NCBI GenBank assembly: GCA_934446365.1
Contig: CAKSDZ010000002.1
Location: 443,094 to 507,093 of the forward strand
Origin: an uncultured Eubacteriales bacterium
GTDB lineage: Bacteria; Bacillota; Clostridia; Oscillospirales; CAG-272
Direction: 5' to 3'
DNA: 64,000 nucleotides
Part shown: positions 26,059-35,931 of the stretch, piece after piece
How positions within the stretch are numbered: the stretch's first letter is position 1
Layout: the number at the start of each line of letters is the position of its first letter
Notes under the pieces: model-generated
Told to the model about the DNA's origin: nothing
What the model saw: the letters and a program-made list of their open reading frames with translations, nothing else
Databases searched by the model: none
Program-made: the position numbers and the translations under genes

Positions 26059-27351
26059 TCAAAGATTGAATGCCACTTCGATCTCTTTTACCTCATCCGG
26101 GCTGATCTTCACAACCTCACCGCCGAGGCTTGCCGCCTCCACAAGCGACTTTGCACTGTATTCCATGACCTCAAGACGGTCAAATGCGTTGAGAAGCGAG
26201 GTTCCCGCAGCGATGATACAATCGTTTTCAATGATAACAACAGGATTCTTAATGGATATTTCCTTGGCAAGCATCTCCGGCTGCATAAAGGAGGAGCCGA
26301 ACGGATACTTGCGCACATTTTTGAGCGCGATATAGCTTTCCGGAATCAGGCGCGCATCGAATTCCTTATCCGTGATGGCAAACGCCATGATGTGCGGCGG
26401 ATGCGCGACAATCACGGTCTTGATGTCGGGATCCCTCTCATAAAGCGCGGTATGAAGCTTGACGGAGCGCGACGGCGTTTTTCCGGCCTCGCATTTGCCG
26501 TCCTTAATCAGCACAAGGTCCTCCGGCTCGAGATATTTTCTGTCCTTGGCATACGGTGTGATGATAAAGGAGCCGTCGGACAGCTTGCAGGAGAAGGTTC
26601 CCTGATCGCTTGTGAAAAGCTGATTGCCGTATGCACGGTGGATAAGCTCACACATATCGCGGCGCACACCAAGCTCCTCGCTCGTATGCGTCTGCGGAAC
26701 GAATTCCTCCATACAAGGCGACGTCTTGTTCTTGTAGATTTCCATATGCCGCTCGGAAAGTCCGTGGATCGTTCCGCCGAGCGCTTTGGCGTTGATTTGG
26801 ATTCTTGCGCAGTAATCCAGCATTTCAAAATTCATGAACGCTTTGAAAAGCGAGGTGGAGCCGAGTACAACGCCGTGATTTTCCAGCATGACGGTGTTGA
26901 TGCCCTTTTCAAATTCCGCGGAAATCTTGTCGCCGAGGGTGGCGCTTCCGGGGAGCGCGTATTTGGCAATGGTGATTTTGCCGGAAAGGAATCTCGCGTC
27001 GGGAATAATCGAGGTGTCGGGAATTTCACGCAGCAGGCTGAACGCGACCAGCGCCGGCGGATGCGCATGAAGAACTGCCCTCAAATCGGGGCGTTTCTTG
27101 TAGATGGCAAGATGAAACGGATATTCGACAGACGGTCTGTGAAGGCCGACGATCGTGCCGTCCGGCTTTATCTGCATGATATCCTCGCGGCGCAGGCTTC
27201 CCTTGTCGACCCCGCTCGGACTGATCCAAACGGTGCCCTCCGAGTCGCGGATGGAAAGATTTCCGCCCGTCGTGGTCGTCATGCCGTAATAATAGATTCG
27301 GTTCATGATCATCACGATTTGGTCTGCCGGGTGCAGCATGTCAAAATTCAT
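26059..27351 (-). CDS. Double-domain class II aldolase/adducin family protein
   Basis: 430 residues made of two fused class II aldolase domains (about 5-210 and 222-428). The first keeps the zinc histidines HAHPPA (about 93-98) and ENHGVV (about 155-160) and the phosphate-binding TTTGGNLS (about 25-32). The second looks degenerate: the first His of the pair is Val-Ala-His (VAHPPH, about 312) and the third ligand region reads ENDCII (about 373). Because rhaA and rhaB lie in the same gene run, it is the best local candidate for cleaving rhamnulose-1-phosphate, a job usually done by single-domain RhaD. It could instead be a fuculose- or ribulose-phosphate enzyme. Confidence 0.82.
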   Translation of the reverse strand: MNFDMLHPADQIVMIMNRIYYYGMTTTTGGNLSIRDSEGTVWISPSGVDKGSLRREDIMQIKPDGTIVGLHRPSVEYPFHLAIYKKRPDLRAVLHAHPPALVAFSLLREIPDTSIIPDARFLSGKITIAKYALPGSATLGDKISAEFEKGINTVMLENHGVVLGSTSLFKAFMNFEMLDYCARIQINAKALGGTIHGLSERHMEIYKNKTSPCMEEFVPQTHTSEELGVRRDMCELIHRAYGNQLFTSDQGTFSCKLSDGSFIITPYAKDRKYLEPEDLVLIKDGKCEAGKTPSRSVKLHTALYERDPDIKTVIVAHPPHIMAFAITDKEFDARLIPESYIALKNVRKYPFGSSFMQPEMLAKEISIKNPVVIIENDCIIAAGTSLLNAFDRLEVMEYSAKSLVEAASLGGEVVKISPDEVKEIEVAFNL

Positions 27352-27462
27352 TTTTCTCTCCTTTCGGACAGCAGATGCCGTCCTTCTTTATTTAGAATAG
27401 ATTTGGATAACAATATTTCAGACGCGTCCTCCGAAGCCGACGCATTTGGGTGAGCACGGGTT

Positions 27463-28518
27463 TTATACCGTGATGGTGACCTTTTTCAAAACCTTGGAGG
27501 CATCGGGATCAATCCCGCGCGCCAGCACAAGCTCCAATGCGAACAGCTGTAAGGTGACCGCCGCACAGAAAGCGGAAACCGCATCCGGCACGGAATAATT
27601 TGTATCGTTCGGGATCAGAAGTCCTTGTACGGCGGCTTTCTCCGAGAGCGAAGCGTCGTCCGTGATTACAATGACCTTTGCGCCGATCTTCAACAGCTCG
27701 TCGATCATTTCCGCAGCGTCGTCCAAAACCGCGCCGCGAAGCGCGACGACGATTGCGGTATCTCCGGGATGCACCTGCGCTTTCGGTCCGTGATGGAAGT
27801 CGGAGACCGCATATCCGCGCATTTTGATTCCGTTCGTCTCTAAAATTTTCAGTGTTCCTTCGCAGGCAATCGGATAGGCAAAGCCGCGTCCGAGCACGAC
27901 GGCGGCCTGTATGTTCTCATAATCCTTTACAAGACCTGCAAGCTTTTCCGGCATATATGTAAGCAGCTTTTCGACATTGCCTGCGACACCTCCAAGTGCG
28001 GAAAGCAGCGCATCGTCTCCCGCCCATACGGCGGCAAGAAGCGCCAGCGCCATCATCTGAGAGGTAAAGGTTTTCGTCGCCGCAATGCTCGTTTCGGGAC
28101 CGGCGCCGCAGTACAAATGATACTTCGCGGATTTTGCAAGCGGAGAATCCGGATCGTTTGTGACGGCGACCGTCACGGCGCCGGTTTCATTCGCGCGGTC
28201 GAGGACCGCGAGCGCATCCGCCGCCCTGCCGGACTGAGAGATGCCGACGACAAGCGTGCTCGCAAAGGAAAGCTTGCCGTTATATTTGGATATGACGGAC
28301 GGCGTTGCAAGTCCGCACGGCACGCCGACAATCGTATGAATCAAATACTGCGCGTAAATCGCGGCATGATCGGAGGTTCCTCTCGCCGCGAACTGAACGC
28401 TCGTAATCCCCGCCGCCTTAATATCGGCGACGATTTTTTTCACCGTTTCGAGGTTCTTTTCCGAAACGCCGGCAAGCACCGCCGGCTGCTCTCTGATTTC
28501 TTTTTCCAAATTGATCAT
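27463..28518 (-). CDS. SIS-domain sugar isomerase (GlmS C-terminal-like)
   Basis: 351 residues with two SIS domains as in the isomerase half of glucosamine-6-phosphate synthase: first at about 25-165 (AARGTSDHAA, SQSGRAADALAVL, ETSIAATKTF) and second at about 195-335 (LGRGFAYPIACEGTLKILE, HGPKAQV). No glutaminase domain is present, so it should act by itself on an amino-sugar or glycated phosphosugar, as in the AgaS and FrlB groups. The ATG at 28518 is chosen for its GGAGAC; the frame above it lies inside the capA-like gene. It has 16 bases to the upstream gene, so it is in the same operon. Confidence 0.85.
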   Translation of the reverse strand: MINLEKEIREQPAVLAGVSEKNLETVKKIVADIKAAGITSVQFAARGTSDHAAIYAQYLIHTIVGVPCGLATPSVISKYNGKLSFASTLVVGISQSGRAADALAVLDRANETGAVTVAVTNDPDSPLAKSAKYHLYCGAGPETSIAATKTFTSQMMALALLAAVWAGDDALLSALGGVAGNVEKLLTYMPEKLAGLVKDYENIQAAVVLGRGFAYPIACEGTLKILETNGIKMRGYAVSDFHHGPKAQVHPGDTAIVVALRGAVLDDAAEMIDELLKIGAKVIVITDDASLSEKAAVQGLLIPNDTNYSVPDAVSAFCAAVTLQLFALELVLARGIDPDASKVLKKVTITV

Positions 28519-28534
28519 CTTGTCCGTCTCCTTT

Positions 28535-29737
28535 TTATGCGTAATGCTCCGGCCGGAATTCCGCCGGAATGTTGTTTTCATAATATTTTATCAGCGTTTC
28601 ACGGCAAAAAGGCAGTTCGTTGCGCTGCTTGCAGGTACCGTGGCATTCTGCCAGCTCATCCGTATAATCGCGCAGAAAATAGACCTTATGTCCGGTATAT
28701 GCCGTCGAATAATGACAAACGATGGGGTAAATTCGCGCACCATCTATATAAGTGTAATCCTTATTTTTGATTATGTCAAGAGTTAAAATGCCTCCGAGCA
28801 AAGTTTTGTCGAATCTCATGTTGGAAACCAGATTTCCGAGCGAATAGGCGACAAGCGTTTTATGCCCGTTCGATGCGGTTTTCCATTCGATTCCTTCCAG
28901 AACATGCGGATGTGTGCCGATTACAACGTCCGCGCCAAGCTCCGTGAGCAGCTCGGCAAGATGCTCTTGATTTGTGGTCGGATGAAAGCATTCCACATAT
29001 CCGCCGATGTCGTATTCGATTCCCCAATGCATGGAAACAAAAACAAGGTCGGCCGCCTCGCGCGCCTCCGTGACCTGTCTTGTGATGCGCGCCTCCGAAA
29101 TCCGCGGCACGTCGATATCTCCGTCGCAGTTGGTCGAATAGGTGTACGCGAGAAAGGCGATTTTCACACCCTCCCGCTCTATGATGCGATAGCCGTTTGT
29201 ATCTCCGCCGACGACCAGCTCCGCCGTATTTTCAAGGTATTCGCGCGTGCGGACAAGTCCCGCGGCGCCGCGGTCAAGCATGTGATTGTTGGCGATGCCG
29301 ATGACGTCGAAGCCCGCCTCCACAAGCGCATCCCCCACCGCAAACGGAGAGCAAAAGCGCGGATATCCGGAAAAGCCGTCCGCGCCGAGCGGGGTTTCCT
29401 GATTGACAAACGCGAAGTCAAAGGAGGAAATAAACGGCGCAATCTCACGGTAAATCGGCGAAAAATCATATGCGCCGTCCGTGCAGGATTCCTTGTAAAT
29501 GCTCGAATGAATGAGGTTGTCCCCTGCCGCGGCAAAGGTGATGCGCCGGGGAACCTCCTCATCTCTGTCATACCGAAAGCCAAATGCCGCGGTGTAGCTC
29601 TCATCACGAAAAAAAGCACAGGAAAGCGGCGACACGGCAAGAACGGCGGCGATGAGCAAAAGCGATATCGCCTTTCCCCATACGCGCCGTGGTTTTTCTG
29701 CCTGTAATCCATTTTTCCTGTGCAAAATTTTCTTCAA
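28535..29737 (-). CDS. CapA family protein (metallophosphatase-like)
   Basis: 400 residues. There is an N-terminal membrane segment (about 20-40) ending near a Cys (SPLSC), so it is either a membrane anchor or a weak lipobox. The CapA/PgsA domain follows (about 65-320): FAAAGDNLIH (metal motif), FAFVNQETPLG, GIANNHMLDRGAAGL, FVSMHWGIEYD and IGTHPHVLEGIEW, all typical. Relatives take part in poly-gamma-glutamate or capsule formation, but many members have no known polymer. The start is a TTG at 29737 with GGAG ten bases upstream. It sits between rhaA and the SIS gene. Confidence 0.85.
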   Translation of the reverse strand: MKKILHRKNGLQAEKPRRVWGKAISLLLIAAVLAVSPLSCAFFRDESYTAAFGFRYDRDEEVPRRITFAAAGDNLIHSSIYKESCTDGAYDFSPIYREIAPFISSFDFAFVNQETPLGADGFSGYPRFCSPFAVGDALVEAGFDVIGIANNHMLDRGAAGLVRTREYLENTAELVVGGDTNGYRIIEREGVKIAFLAYTYSTNCDGDIDVPRISEARITRQVTEAREAADLVFVSMHWGIEYDIGGYVECFHPTTNQEHLAELLTELGADVVIGTHPHVLEGIEWKTASNGHKTLVAYSLGNLVSNMRFDKTLLGGILTLDIIKNKDYTYIDGARIYPIVCHYSTAYTGHKVYFLRDYTDELAECHGTCKQRNELPFCRETLIKYYENNIPAEFRPEHYA

Positions 29738-29783
29738 AATAACCGCACTCCTTATCGAAAATTCACACAGTTATTTTGGATTG

Positions 29784-31031
29784 TTATCTCGCCGATAATA
29801 CGTCCTTTTCGTATTTTTTGACGTCATCCAGCCACTTCGCATCCGCCGGAACGCCTTCGCGCTCGCAGTATTCCGCAAAGACAGCGCCGAACGGCATCGT
29901 CTTCTGCTCTTCAAGAAGTGCCAGTCTTGTGGTATAATCGAAAGAATGCTCACATTCGCGCAGCATCTCCGTCGGTTCGAGTGCCGCCAAAAGAAGCGCC
30001 TTCTGCATATTGCGCGAGCCGATTACCCACGCCGCGATGCGGTTGATGGAGGCGTCGAAGTAGTCAAGTCCGATATGGACGCGCTTTTCAAGATGATTGC
30101 GAAGGATCTCCGCCGCAATCGTGCGCAGCTCGTCGTCGAGAATGACCACATGGTCGGAATCCCAGCGCACCGGACGCGAAACATGGAGCAGGATGTCATC
30201 AAGATACAGAAGCACCGACGAAATCTTGTCGGAAATGACCTCGGTCGGATGATAATGCCCTGCGTCGAGCGTCAGCAGCATGTTATTTTTCATGGCATAT
30301 CCCATGTAAAACTCATGCGAACCGATGGTGCAGCTCTCCGCGCCGATGCCGAACACCTTGCTTTCCACCGCGTTGAGGTTGTGCTTCATATCCACATCGC
30401 CGGCGAAAATCTGATCCAGCGAATCGACAAGCCGGGCGCGTGCGCCCATGCGGTCGACCGGAATATCCTTGAAGCCGTCGGGAATCCAGTAGTTCGTAAC
30501 GGTCGTATCGTTCAGCTCTCTGCCCATATACTCGGCAATCTTTCTCGAAGCGATGCAGTGCTCAATCCAGAAATCGCGCACCGCCCCGCTCGGATGGCTG
30601 AGCGTAAAGCCGTCCGCGCTCATCTCGTGCGAGAAGCAGGTTGGATTGAAATCAAGGCCGACGTGATTCGTCTTTGCCCAATCCACCCAGCTTGCGAAGT
30701 GCTTCGGCTCGATTCGATTGCGCGCGACCTTTTCGCCGAGATTGTCGAGATAAATCGCGTGCAGACTCAGGCGCTTTTTACCCGGCACCATCAAGAATAC
30801 CTTCTCGATATCCGCGCGAAGTTCCGTGATATTGCGGGCGCGTCCCGGATAATTGCCGGTCGTCTGGATACCGCCGGTGAGGTCGCCGTCCGGATTCTCG
30901 AAACCGCGCACATCGTCGCCCTGCCAGCAGTGAATGGAAACCGGAATCTCCTTTACGCGCGCCATTGCGGCCTCGGTATCGACACCGATTGCCGCGTATG
31001 CCTCTTTTGCAAGTTCATAAGCCTTTGACAT
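29784..31031 (-). CDS. rhaA: L-rhamnose isomerase
   Basis: A 415-residue enzyme converting L-rhamnose to L-rhamnulose with a metal cofactor. Family marks include SIHCWQGDDVRGFE (about 32-45), LDFNPTCFSH (about 124-133), TNYWIPDGFKDIPVDR (about 175-190), DAGHYHPTEVI (about 254-264) and WDSDHVVI, which hold the metal and substrate residues. The length matches the family. AGGAGAT precedes the ATG. It is 31 bases downstream of rhaB in the same direction, so the two are co-transcribed. Confidence 0.96.
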   Translation of the reverse strand: MSKAYELAKEAYAAIGVDTEAAMARVKEIPVSIHCWQGDDVRGFENPDGDLTGGIQTTGNYPGRARNITELRADIEKVFLMVPGKKRLSLHAIYLDNLGEKVARNRIEPKHFASWVDWAKTNHVGLDFNPTCFSHEMSADGFTLSHPSGAVRDFWIEHCIASRKIAEYMGRELNDTTVTNYWIPDGFKDIPVDRMGARARLVDSLDQIFAGDVDMKHNLNAVESKVFGIGAESCTIGSHEFYMGYAMKNNMLLTLDAGHYHPTEVISDKISSVLLYLDDILLHVSRPVRWDSDHVVILDDELRTIAAEILRNHLEKRVHIGLDYFDASINRIAAWVIGSRNMQKALLLAALEPTEMLRECEHSFDYTTRLALLEEQKTMPFGAVFAEYCEREGVPADAKWLDDVKKYEKDVLSAR

Positions 31032-31062
31032 AGATATCTCCTATTCTGTTTTATGTAAATAT

Positions 31063-32544
31063 TTATTTGACCAATTTCAGGAAGCGTCCGTACGCCTCGT
31101 CCCATGCATCCTTTTTGTCCGCTTCGGGCTCATATTCCTTTACCTCGAAGGAATCGGCGATGATTTCTCTTGCCTGCCACATATCGCGCACCTCGCCCAG
31201 CGCAATCGCCTGCGCCGCGATGTTGCCGAGCGCCGTCGCCTCGACGGGGCCCGCAAACACGGGACGTCCGCATGCGGTCGCGGCAAACTGCGAGAGCTGG
31301 TCCTCTTTTGTTCCGCCGCCGACAATGTTGATGGCGGGAATCCGCTCGCCGCACATCTCGTCGATACATTCGACCGTGTAGCGGTACCGCATCGCAAGGC
31401 TTTCAAGGATGCAGCGCACAATCTCTCCCTTGGTCTGCGGAACATACTGTCCGGTTTCGCGACAGTAGTCGGCAATCCGCTTCGGGAGGTTTCCCGGCGT
31501 GCCGAAGCGCGCATCGTCGGTATCGATGAAGCAGCGCAGCGGTTCCGCCGCGGCAGCCATATCGGCAAGCTCCTGGAAAGATACCTTCTCTCCCTCGCGC
31601 TCCCACTGACGCTTGGATTCCTGCTCAACCCAAAGCCCCGTAATGTTCTTGGAGAACCGAATGGTGCCGCCGTATCCACCCTCGTTTGTGAAATTATAAT
31701 TTTTCGTTTTCTCGCTGATGACCGGCTCCTTTGTCTCCGTTCCCATGATTGACCAAGTTCCGGAGGAAAGCCAAATAAATTTCTCGCTCTTTGCGGGCAC
31801 GGCAAGCACGGCGCTTCCCGTATCGTGCGCAGCGACGGAAATCACCTTGGGATTCATGCCGCCGAACTCCTCGACGAGCGACGGCGTGAGCGTGCCGCAG
31901 AGCGTTCCCGGTTTTACGATGTTGCCGAACAGCTTTTCGGGAAGTCCGAACTTTTCAATCAGCTCCCATGACCAGTCGCGCGCTTTCGCGTCGAGAAGCT
32001 GGCTTGTGGAGGCGATGGTGTATTCCGTCTGCTTATAGCCTGTCAGAAAATAATTCAAAAGGTCGGGGACGAACAGCATATCCGAAGCGATGTCGAAAAG
32101 CTCCGGCGTGTCCTTCTGGATTGCCAGCAGCTGATAAAGCGAATTCAGCTCCAACACCTGAATGCCCGTGATGCCGTAAACCTCGTCGGCGGACACCTTC
32201 TCCGCCGAGTATTCGGGTATCCCCGCCGTGCGCATATCCCGGTAATGCACGGGATTTGACAAAAGATGTCCTTTTTTGTCGAGAAAGCCGAAATCGACGC
32301 CCCATGTGTCGATGCCCACGGAGGCGATATCCCGGTCTGCCCCGCGCGCACACTTATTCAAAGAAGTCTTGATTTCGTGAAAAATACGCAGAATATCCCA
32401 TGTAAACTGTCCCGAAACCATGACAGGCTCGTTCGGGAAACGGTGATTTTCCTCCAATGTAAAGCGCTTCCCGTCAAAGGAACCGACAATGCCGCGTCCG
32501 CTCGAAGCGCCGAGGTCGACGGCAAGCATTTTGAGTTTTTTCAT
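31063..32544 (-). CDS. rhaB: Rhamnulokinase
   Basis: A 493-residue FGGY-family sugar kinase that phosphorylates L-rhamnulose at C1. It has the N-terminal phosphate loop AVDLGASSGRGIVG (about 8-21), DTWGVDFGFLDKKG (about 78-91), the hinge HDTGSAVLAVPA and the C-terminal adenosine-site motif NIVGGGTKEDQLSQFAA. The length and motifs fit RhaB well. AGGATT precedes the ATG. It is transcribed just before rhaA. The next upstream gene (32575-33498) is separated by only 30 bases with no clear promoter. Confidence 0.95.
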   Translation of the reverse strand: MKKLKMLAVDLGASSGRGIVGSFDGKRFTLEENHRFPNEPVMVSGQFTWDILRIFHEIKTSLNKCARGADRDIASVGIDTWGVDFGFLDKKGHLLSNPVHYRDMRTAGIPEYSAEKVSADEVYGITGIQVLELNSLYQLLAIQKDTPELFDIASDMLFVPDLLNYFLTGYKQTEYTIASTSQLLDAKARDWSWELIEKFGLPEKLFGNIVKPGTLCGTLTPSLVEEFGGMNPKVISVAAHDTGSAVLAVPAKSEKFIWLSSGTWSIMGTETKEPVISEKTKNYNFTNEGGYGGTIRFSKNITGLWVEQESKRQWEREGEKVSFQELADMAAAAEPLRCFIDTDDARFGTPGNLPKRIADYCRETGQYVPQTKGEIVRCILESLAMRYRYTVECIDEMCGERIPAINIVGGGTKEDQLSQFAATACGRPVFAGPVEATALGNIAAQAIALGEVRDMWQAREIIADSFEVKEYEPEADKKDAWDEAYGRFLKLVK

Positions 32545-32574
32545 ACTATGTAAATCCTTTCGAAAAAGTATTTC

Positions 32575-33498
32575 TTATTTGGCAAAACCCGGCCACAAGA
32601 CGGCGCCCTCGCGGTCATAAATGATTCTTCCGTCTACATCCCCGGCCGCAGCCGCTTCGCCGTCTTCGATTCGGATTTCCTCCAACAGGCATTCATGCCG
32701 GTATCCGTATTCGTCCTCTGCGACGGCATAGATTGCGAAGACATCGCCCTCCGAGGCCTTATATTCTTCTCTGAACGGGATTTCCGAAAGCATCGCGTCC
32801 GCCCAAGAGCGCTCCCCCTTGACAGTAGATGTCACATCCTCATCGGAGAGCACCTCGCCGTTCTTTTTTACAATAAGACGGAAACGCTCGAGTGACGCCC
32901 CGCCGTCCCCCTTATCATAGGAATGCCATATGACATATCCGTCCACCGAAAGCGTTTCGGTTTTCTTCGTATACCGAAGCGATTCCGAAAAATCCACATA
33001 GAAGCCGGGCAAAAATTCACGCCAAAGCTCCGAGAGATAAAGCTCCTCCGCCGCTTCCGTCTGTATCCGGTCCGTTTCACAAAACCACAGCACGGGGTCG
33101 CCGTATCCCTCAAACAAATCGACCGCAAGCGTAGCTCGGAAAGCCGCATCGCTCACACGGGCAAGCGGCACATTTTCATCTCCCAAGAAAAGGGACACCG
33201 CGGTTTCGGCAGTCACGGTTTTGGGAATAACGGTGACCGTGACCGGCACCGTGTGGGTTTCGTAGTCCACGGCGCCATATTCATAGGAAAAAGCCTCGAT
33301 GAGACTCGCCTGTTTCCTGAGGCTGTCTTCTATATTCGAGGAGATATTTGCAATCTGCGATTGCAGCTGCGAAACGGCGCTCGCATAGCTGCTTCGCAGG
33401 CTGTTTATTTCATAGACAAGACTGTTTATTTTGACGAGCGAAAAAACCTGCAAGACACACAATGCGCCGATGAGAACATATAAGATAACCTTTTTCAT
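32575..33498 (-). CDS. Membrane-anchored protein with coiled coil, unknown function
   Basis: 307 residues. An N-terminal transmembrane helix (about 3-22) is followed by a coiled coil (about 27-70, SLVYEINSLRSSYASAVSQL), then an extracellular beta-rich region (about 75-300) with no family I recognise. The conserved feel of KTETLSVDGYVIW and the acidic tail suggest a folded exported domain. It lies between mutS2 and rhaB and is read with both. Its position next to rhaB is not enough to link it to rhamnose use. Confidence is in the gene, not in a role. Confidence 0.75.
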   Translation of the reverse strand: MKKVILYVLIGALCVLQVFSLVKINSLVYEINSLRSSYASAVSQLQSQIANISSNIEDSLRKQASLIEAFSYEYGAVDYETHTVPVTVTVIPKTVTAETAVSLFLGDENVPLARVSDAAFRATLAVDLFEGYGDPVLWFCETDRIQTEAAEELYLSELWREFLPGFYVDFSESLRYTKKTETLSVDGYVIWHSYDKGDGGASLERFRLIVKKNGEVLSDEDVTSTVKGERSWADAMLSEIPFREEYKASEGDVFAIYAVAEDEYGYRHECLLEEIRIEDGEAAAAGDVDGRIIYDREGAVLWPGFAK

Positions 33499-33519
33499 AA
33501 AAACGCCTCTTTTCCCGTT

Positions 33520-35922
33520 TTATTTCAGCTCCGCCACGGCAACGCCGGTATCGCCCTCTCCCCATGTGCCGCAGCGCACGGAGGCGACCCTCGCATCCCG
33601 ACGCAGAAAATCCGTGACGGCCCTGCGCAAAACACCGGTCCCCTTACCGTGGATGATGCGCACCTGCGTCACGCCGGCGCGCCTTGCGTCGTCAAGATAC
33701 TTGTCCAAAAGGAAGCAGGCATCGTCCGCATAGTTGCCGCGCAGGTCAAGCTCGGGGCTGAACGCCGCGACCGCCTTGTCTCCCGCGCTTTTTACCGGCA
33801 TCTTTCTGCCGTTTTTATCGGTAAAAGTCACCTTCACGCCGTCGATGAGCATGAGGTTTTTCGTATTCGTTTTCGTTTTGATAATCCCCGCCTGCACGGT
33901 CACATTCCCGCTTTTATCGGGATCGGAAAGCAGAATCCCTTTCTGCCCGATGTTTATAAGAATCACCTCGTCGCCCTTTTTCAATGGGCGCGGCAGGACG
34001 TAGCCCTCCACGGTTTTCGGATTAACGGGATCGAGCTTGTCGCTGTTCTGCTTCAAATGGAGCTTGATGTCGCGGCGCGCTTCTTCCAGCGACTTTGCGA
34101 GATTCTCGCTTTCGCGTTCGCGCCTTACCTTTTCCAGCTCCGCGAAGATATATTCGCTCGAAGCCTTCGCGCTCTCCACCATGCGCACGGCGGTAGCGCG
34201 CGCCTTTTCCAGCTCCTTTTCCGATTCGCGTTCGCGTTTTGCGACAAATTCATCCATCTCGGCCTTTTCCGCACGCGCACGGGCGAGAAGCGCTTCCGCC
34301 TCCGCTTTCGCCTTTTCCATGGCGATGCGCTCCGCTTCCAGCCGCTCAATCACGGATTCAAAGCGCCGGTTTTCACCGGAAACATAGCTCTCCGCCCGGG
34401 CGATGACCGCATCCGGCAGTCCGAGCTTGCGGGAAATCGCAAACGCATTGGATTTGCCGGGCGTTCCGATGATGAGCCGGTAGGTCGGGCGCAGGGTTTC
34501 CACGTCAAATTCACAGGAAGCGTTGCACACGCCCTCGGTGTCGAGCGCATAGGATTTTAGCTCCGCGTAATGCGTCGTCGCGGCGCAGAGCGCGCCCTTT
34601 TCCCTGACGGATTCGAGAATGGAAACGGCAAGCGCCGCCCCCTCCACGGGGTCCGTGCCCGCCCCCACCTCGTCGAAAAGGACAAGCGAGCGGCTGTCGG
34701 TTCGGCTCAAAACCTCGACGATATTGACCATATGGGAAGAGAATGTGGAAAGCGACTGCTCAATGCTCTGTTCGTCGCCGATATCCGCCAAAATATCGTC
34801 GAAAATCCCCATCACGGAGCCGTCGGACGCGGGAATATGCAGTCCCGCCTGCGTCATGAGAGAGAAAAGTCCGAGCGTTTTGAGAGTGACGGTCTTTCCG
34901 CCCGTGTTCGGGCCCGTGATAATCAGCGTATCGAATTTTCCGCCGAGGTTCACCGTAATCGGAACGACCGTATCGGCGGAAATCAGCGGGTGACGCGCCC
35001 GGCGCAGCCGGATTTCGCGCGCTTCCGTGATTTCGGGCGCGATGCCGTCCATTTTAAAGGAAAGCTGGCTTTTTCCGAAGATAAAAGCGAGCAAGGTAAG
35101 ATTTCGGTAATTTTCCGTAAGCTGCGCGCCGCAGCCCGCGATGTCGGCGGAAAGCTCAAAGAGAATCCGCTCGATTTCATCCGCTTCCAGCCGCTCCAAC
35201 AGCCGCAGCTCGTTGTTCGATTCGACGACGGAGAGCGGCTCGATGAAAATCGTCGCGCCGGACGCGGAAGTATCGTGAACAAGACCTTTGATCTCATTCC
35301 GGTATTCCTGCTTGACCGGAATGACATAGCGGCCGTCGCGCATCGTGACAATCTGCTCTTGAAGGTATTTGGCGTATGTGCCGCCGGTGATGTATTTTTG
35401 CAGCGTGTCGCGGATTTTGCCGTTCTCCGCGCGCATTTTGCGCCGGATTTCATAGAGCTTGTCGCTCGCGGTATCGGCCACCGTGTCCTCGTTCACAAAG
35501 CAGCGCGCAATTTTCTCCTCTAAAAACTTGTTGGGAGAAAGCCGTTCAAAATACTCGTCGAGCGCCGAGGCTTCCGTATGGTCGGAATTGCGGTAATCGC
35601 GCACGGCGCGCGCGGCGGCAAGCGTGCGGGAAACGGCGAGGATTTCTTTTATTGTGAGAACCGCGCCCTTGTCCGCGCGGTCGACGGTCCCTGTGATGTC
35701 GGTAATGCCGTAAAACGGCGGCATTCCTTTGACCGTCTGCATCGCGCGCGCGGCATCCGTCTCCGCGAGCATGCGGCGCACCGTGAGAATGGCGCGCGAG
35801 GGACGGAGTGCCGACGCCATTTCTCTTGCGCCCTCGGTCGGGCAGACGGCGGCGAGCATCTCGCGTATTTTATCAAATTCGAGCGTTTTTATCGCTCTGT
35901 CGAAGCTTTTTCTCTGTTCCAT
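33520..35922 (-). CDS. mutS2: Endonuclease MutS2
   Basis: An 800-residue MutS paralogue lacking the mismatch-recognition domain. Core and clamp regions occupy about 1-300, and the ATPase domain has Walker A ITGPNTGGKT near 333-342 and Walker B LVLFDEVGAGTDP near 403-415. A long coiled coil (about 515-640) is rich in Glu/Ala/Arg. A KOW-like segment follows (about 640-690), then a C-terminal Smr domain with ELDLRGNYADDA and IIHGKGTGVLR (about 725-800). MutS2 suppresses homologous recombination and, in Bacillus, also rescues collided ribosomes. It starts 10 bases after the small Cys-rich gene. Confidence 0.95.
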   Translation of the reverse strand: MEQRKSFDRAIKTLEFDKIREMLAAVCPTEGAREMASALRPSRAILTVRRMLAETDAARAMQTVKGMPPFYGITDITGTVDRADKGAVLTIKEILAVSRTLAAARAVRDYRNSDHTEASALDEYFERLSPNKFLEEKIARCFVNEDTVADTASDKLYEIRRKMRAENGKIRDTLQKYITGGTYAKYLQEQIVTMRDGRYVIPVKQEYRNEIKGLVHDTSASGATIFIEPLSVVESNNELRLLERLEADEIERILFELSADIAGCGAQLTENYRNLTLLAFIFGKSQLSFKMDGIAPEITEAREIRLRRARHPLISADTVVPITVNLGGKFDTLIITGPNTGGKTVTLKTLGLFSLMTQAGLHIPASDGSVMGIFDDILADIGDEQSIEQSLSTFSSHMVNIVEVLSRTDSRSLVLFDEVGAGTDPVEGAALAVSILESVREKGALCAATTHYAELKSYALDTEGVCNASCEFDVETLRPTYRLIIGTPGKSNAFAISRKLGLPDAVIARAESYVSGENRRFESVIERLEAERIAMEKAKAEAEALLARARAEKAEMDEFVAKRERESEKELEKARATAVRMVESAKASSEYIFAELEKVRRERESENLAKSLEEARRDIKLHLKQNSDKLDPVNPKTVEGYVLPRPLKKGDEVILINIGQKGILLSDPDKSGNVTVQAGIIKTKTNTKNLMLIDGVKVTFTDKNGRKMPVKSAGDKAVAAFSPELDLRGNYADDACFLLDKYLDDARRAGVTQVRIIHGKGTGVLRRAVTDFLRRDARVASVRCGTWGEGDTGVAVAELK

Positions 35923-35931
35923 GCCAAAATT

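Noticed and set aside
26035..27453. 472-codon plus-strand open frame opposite the class II aldolase
   Set aside because: It mirrors the well-supported minus-strand aldolase gene; codon-bias shadowing explains it.
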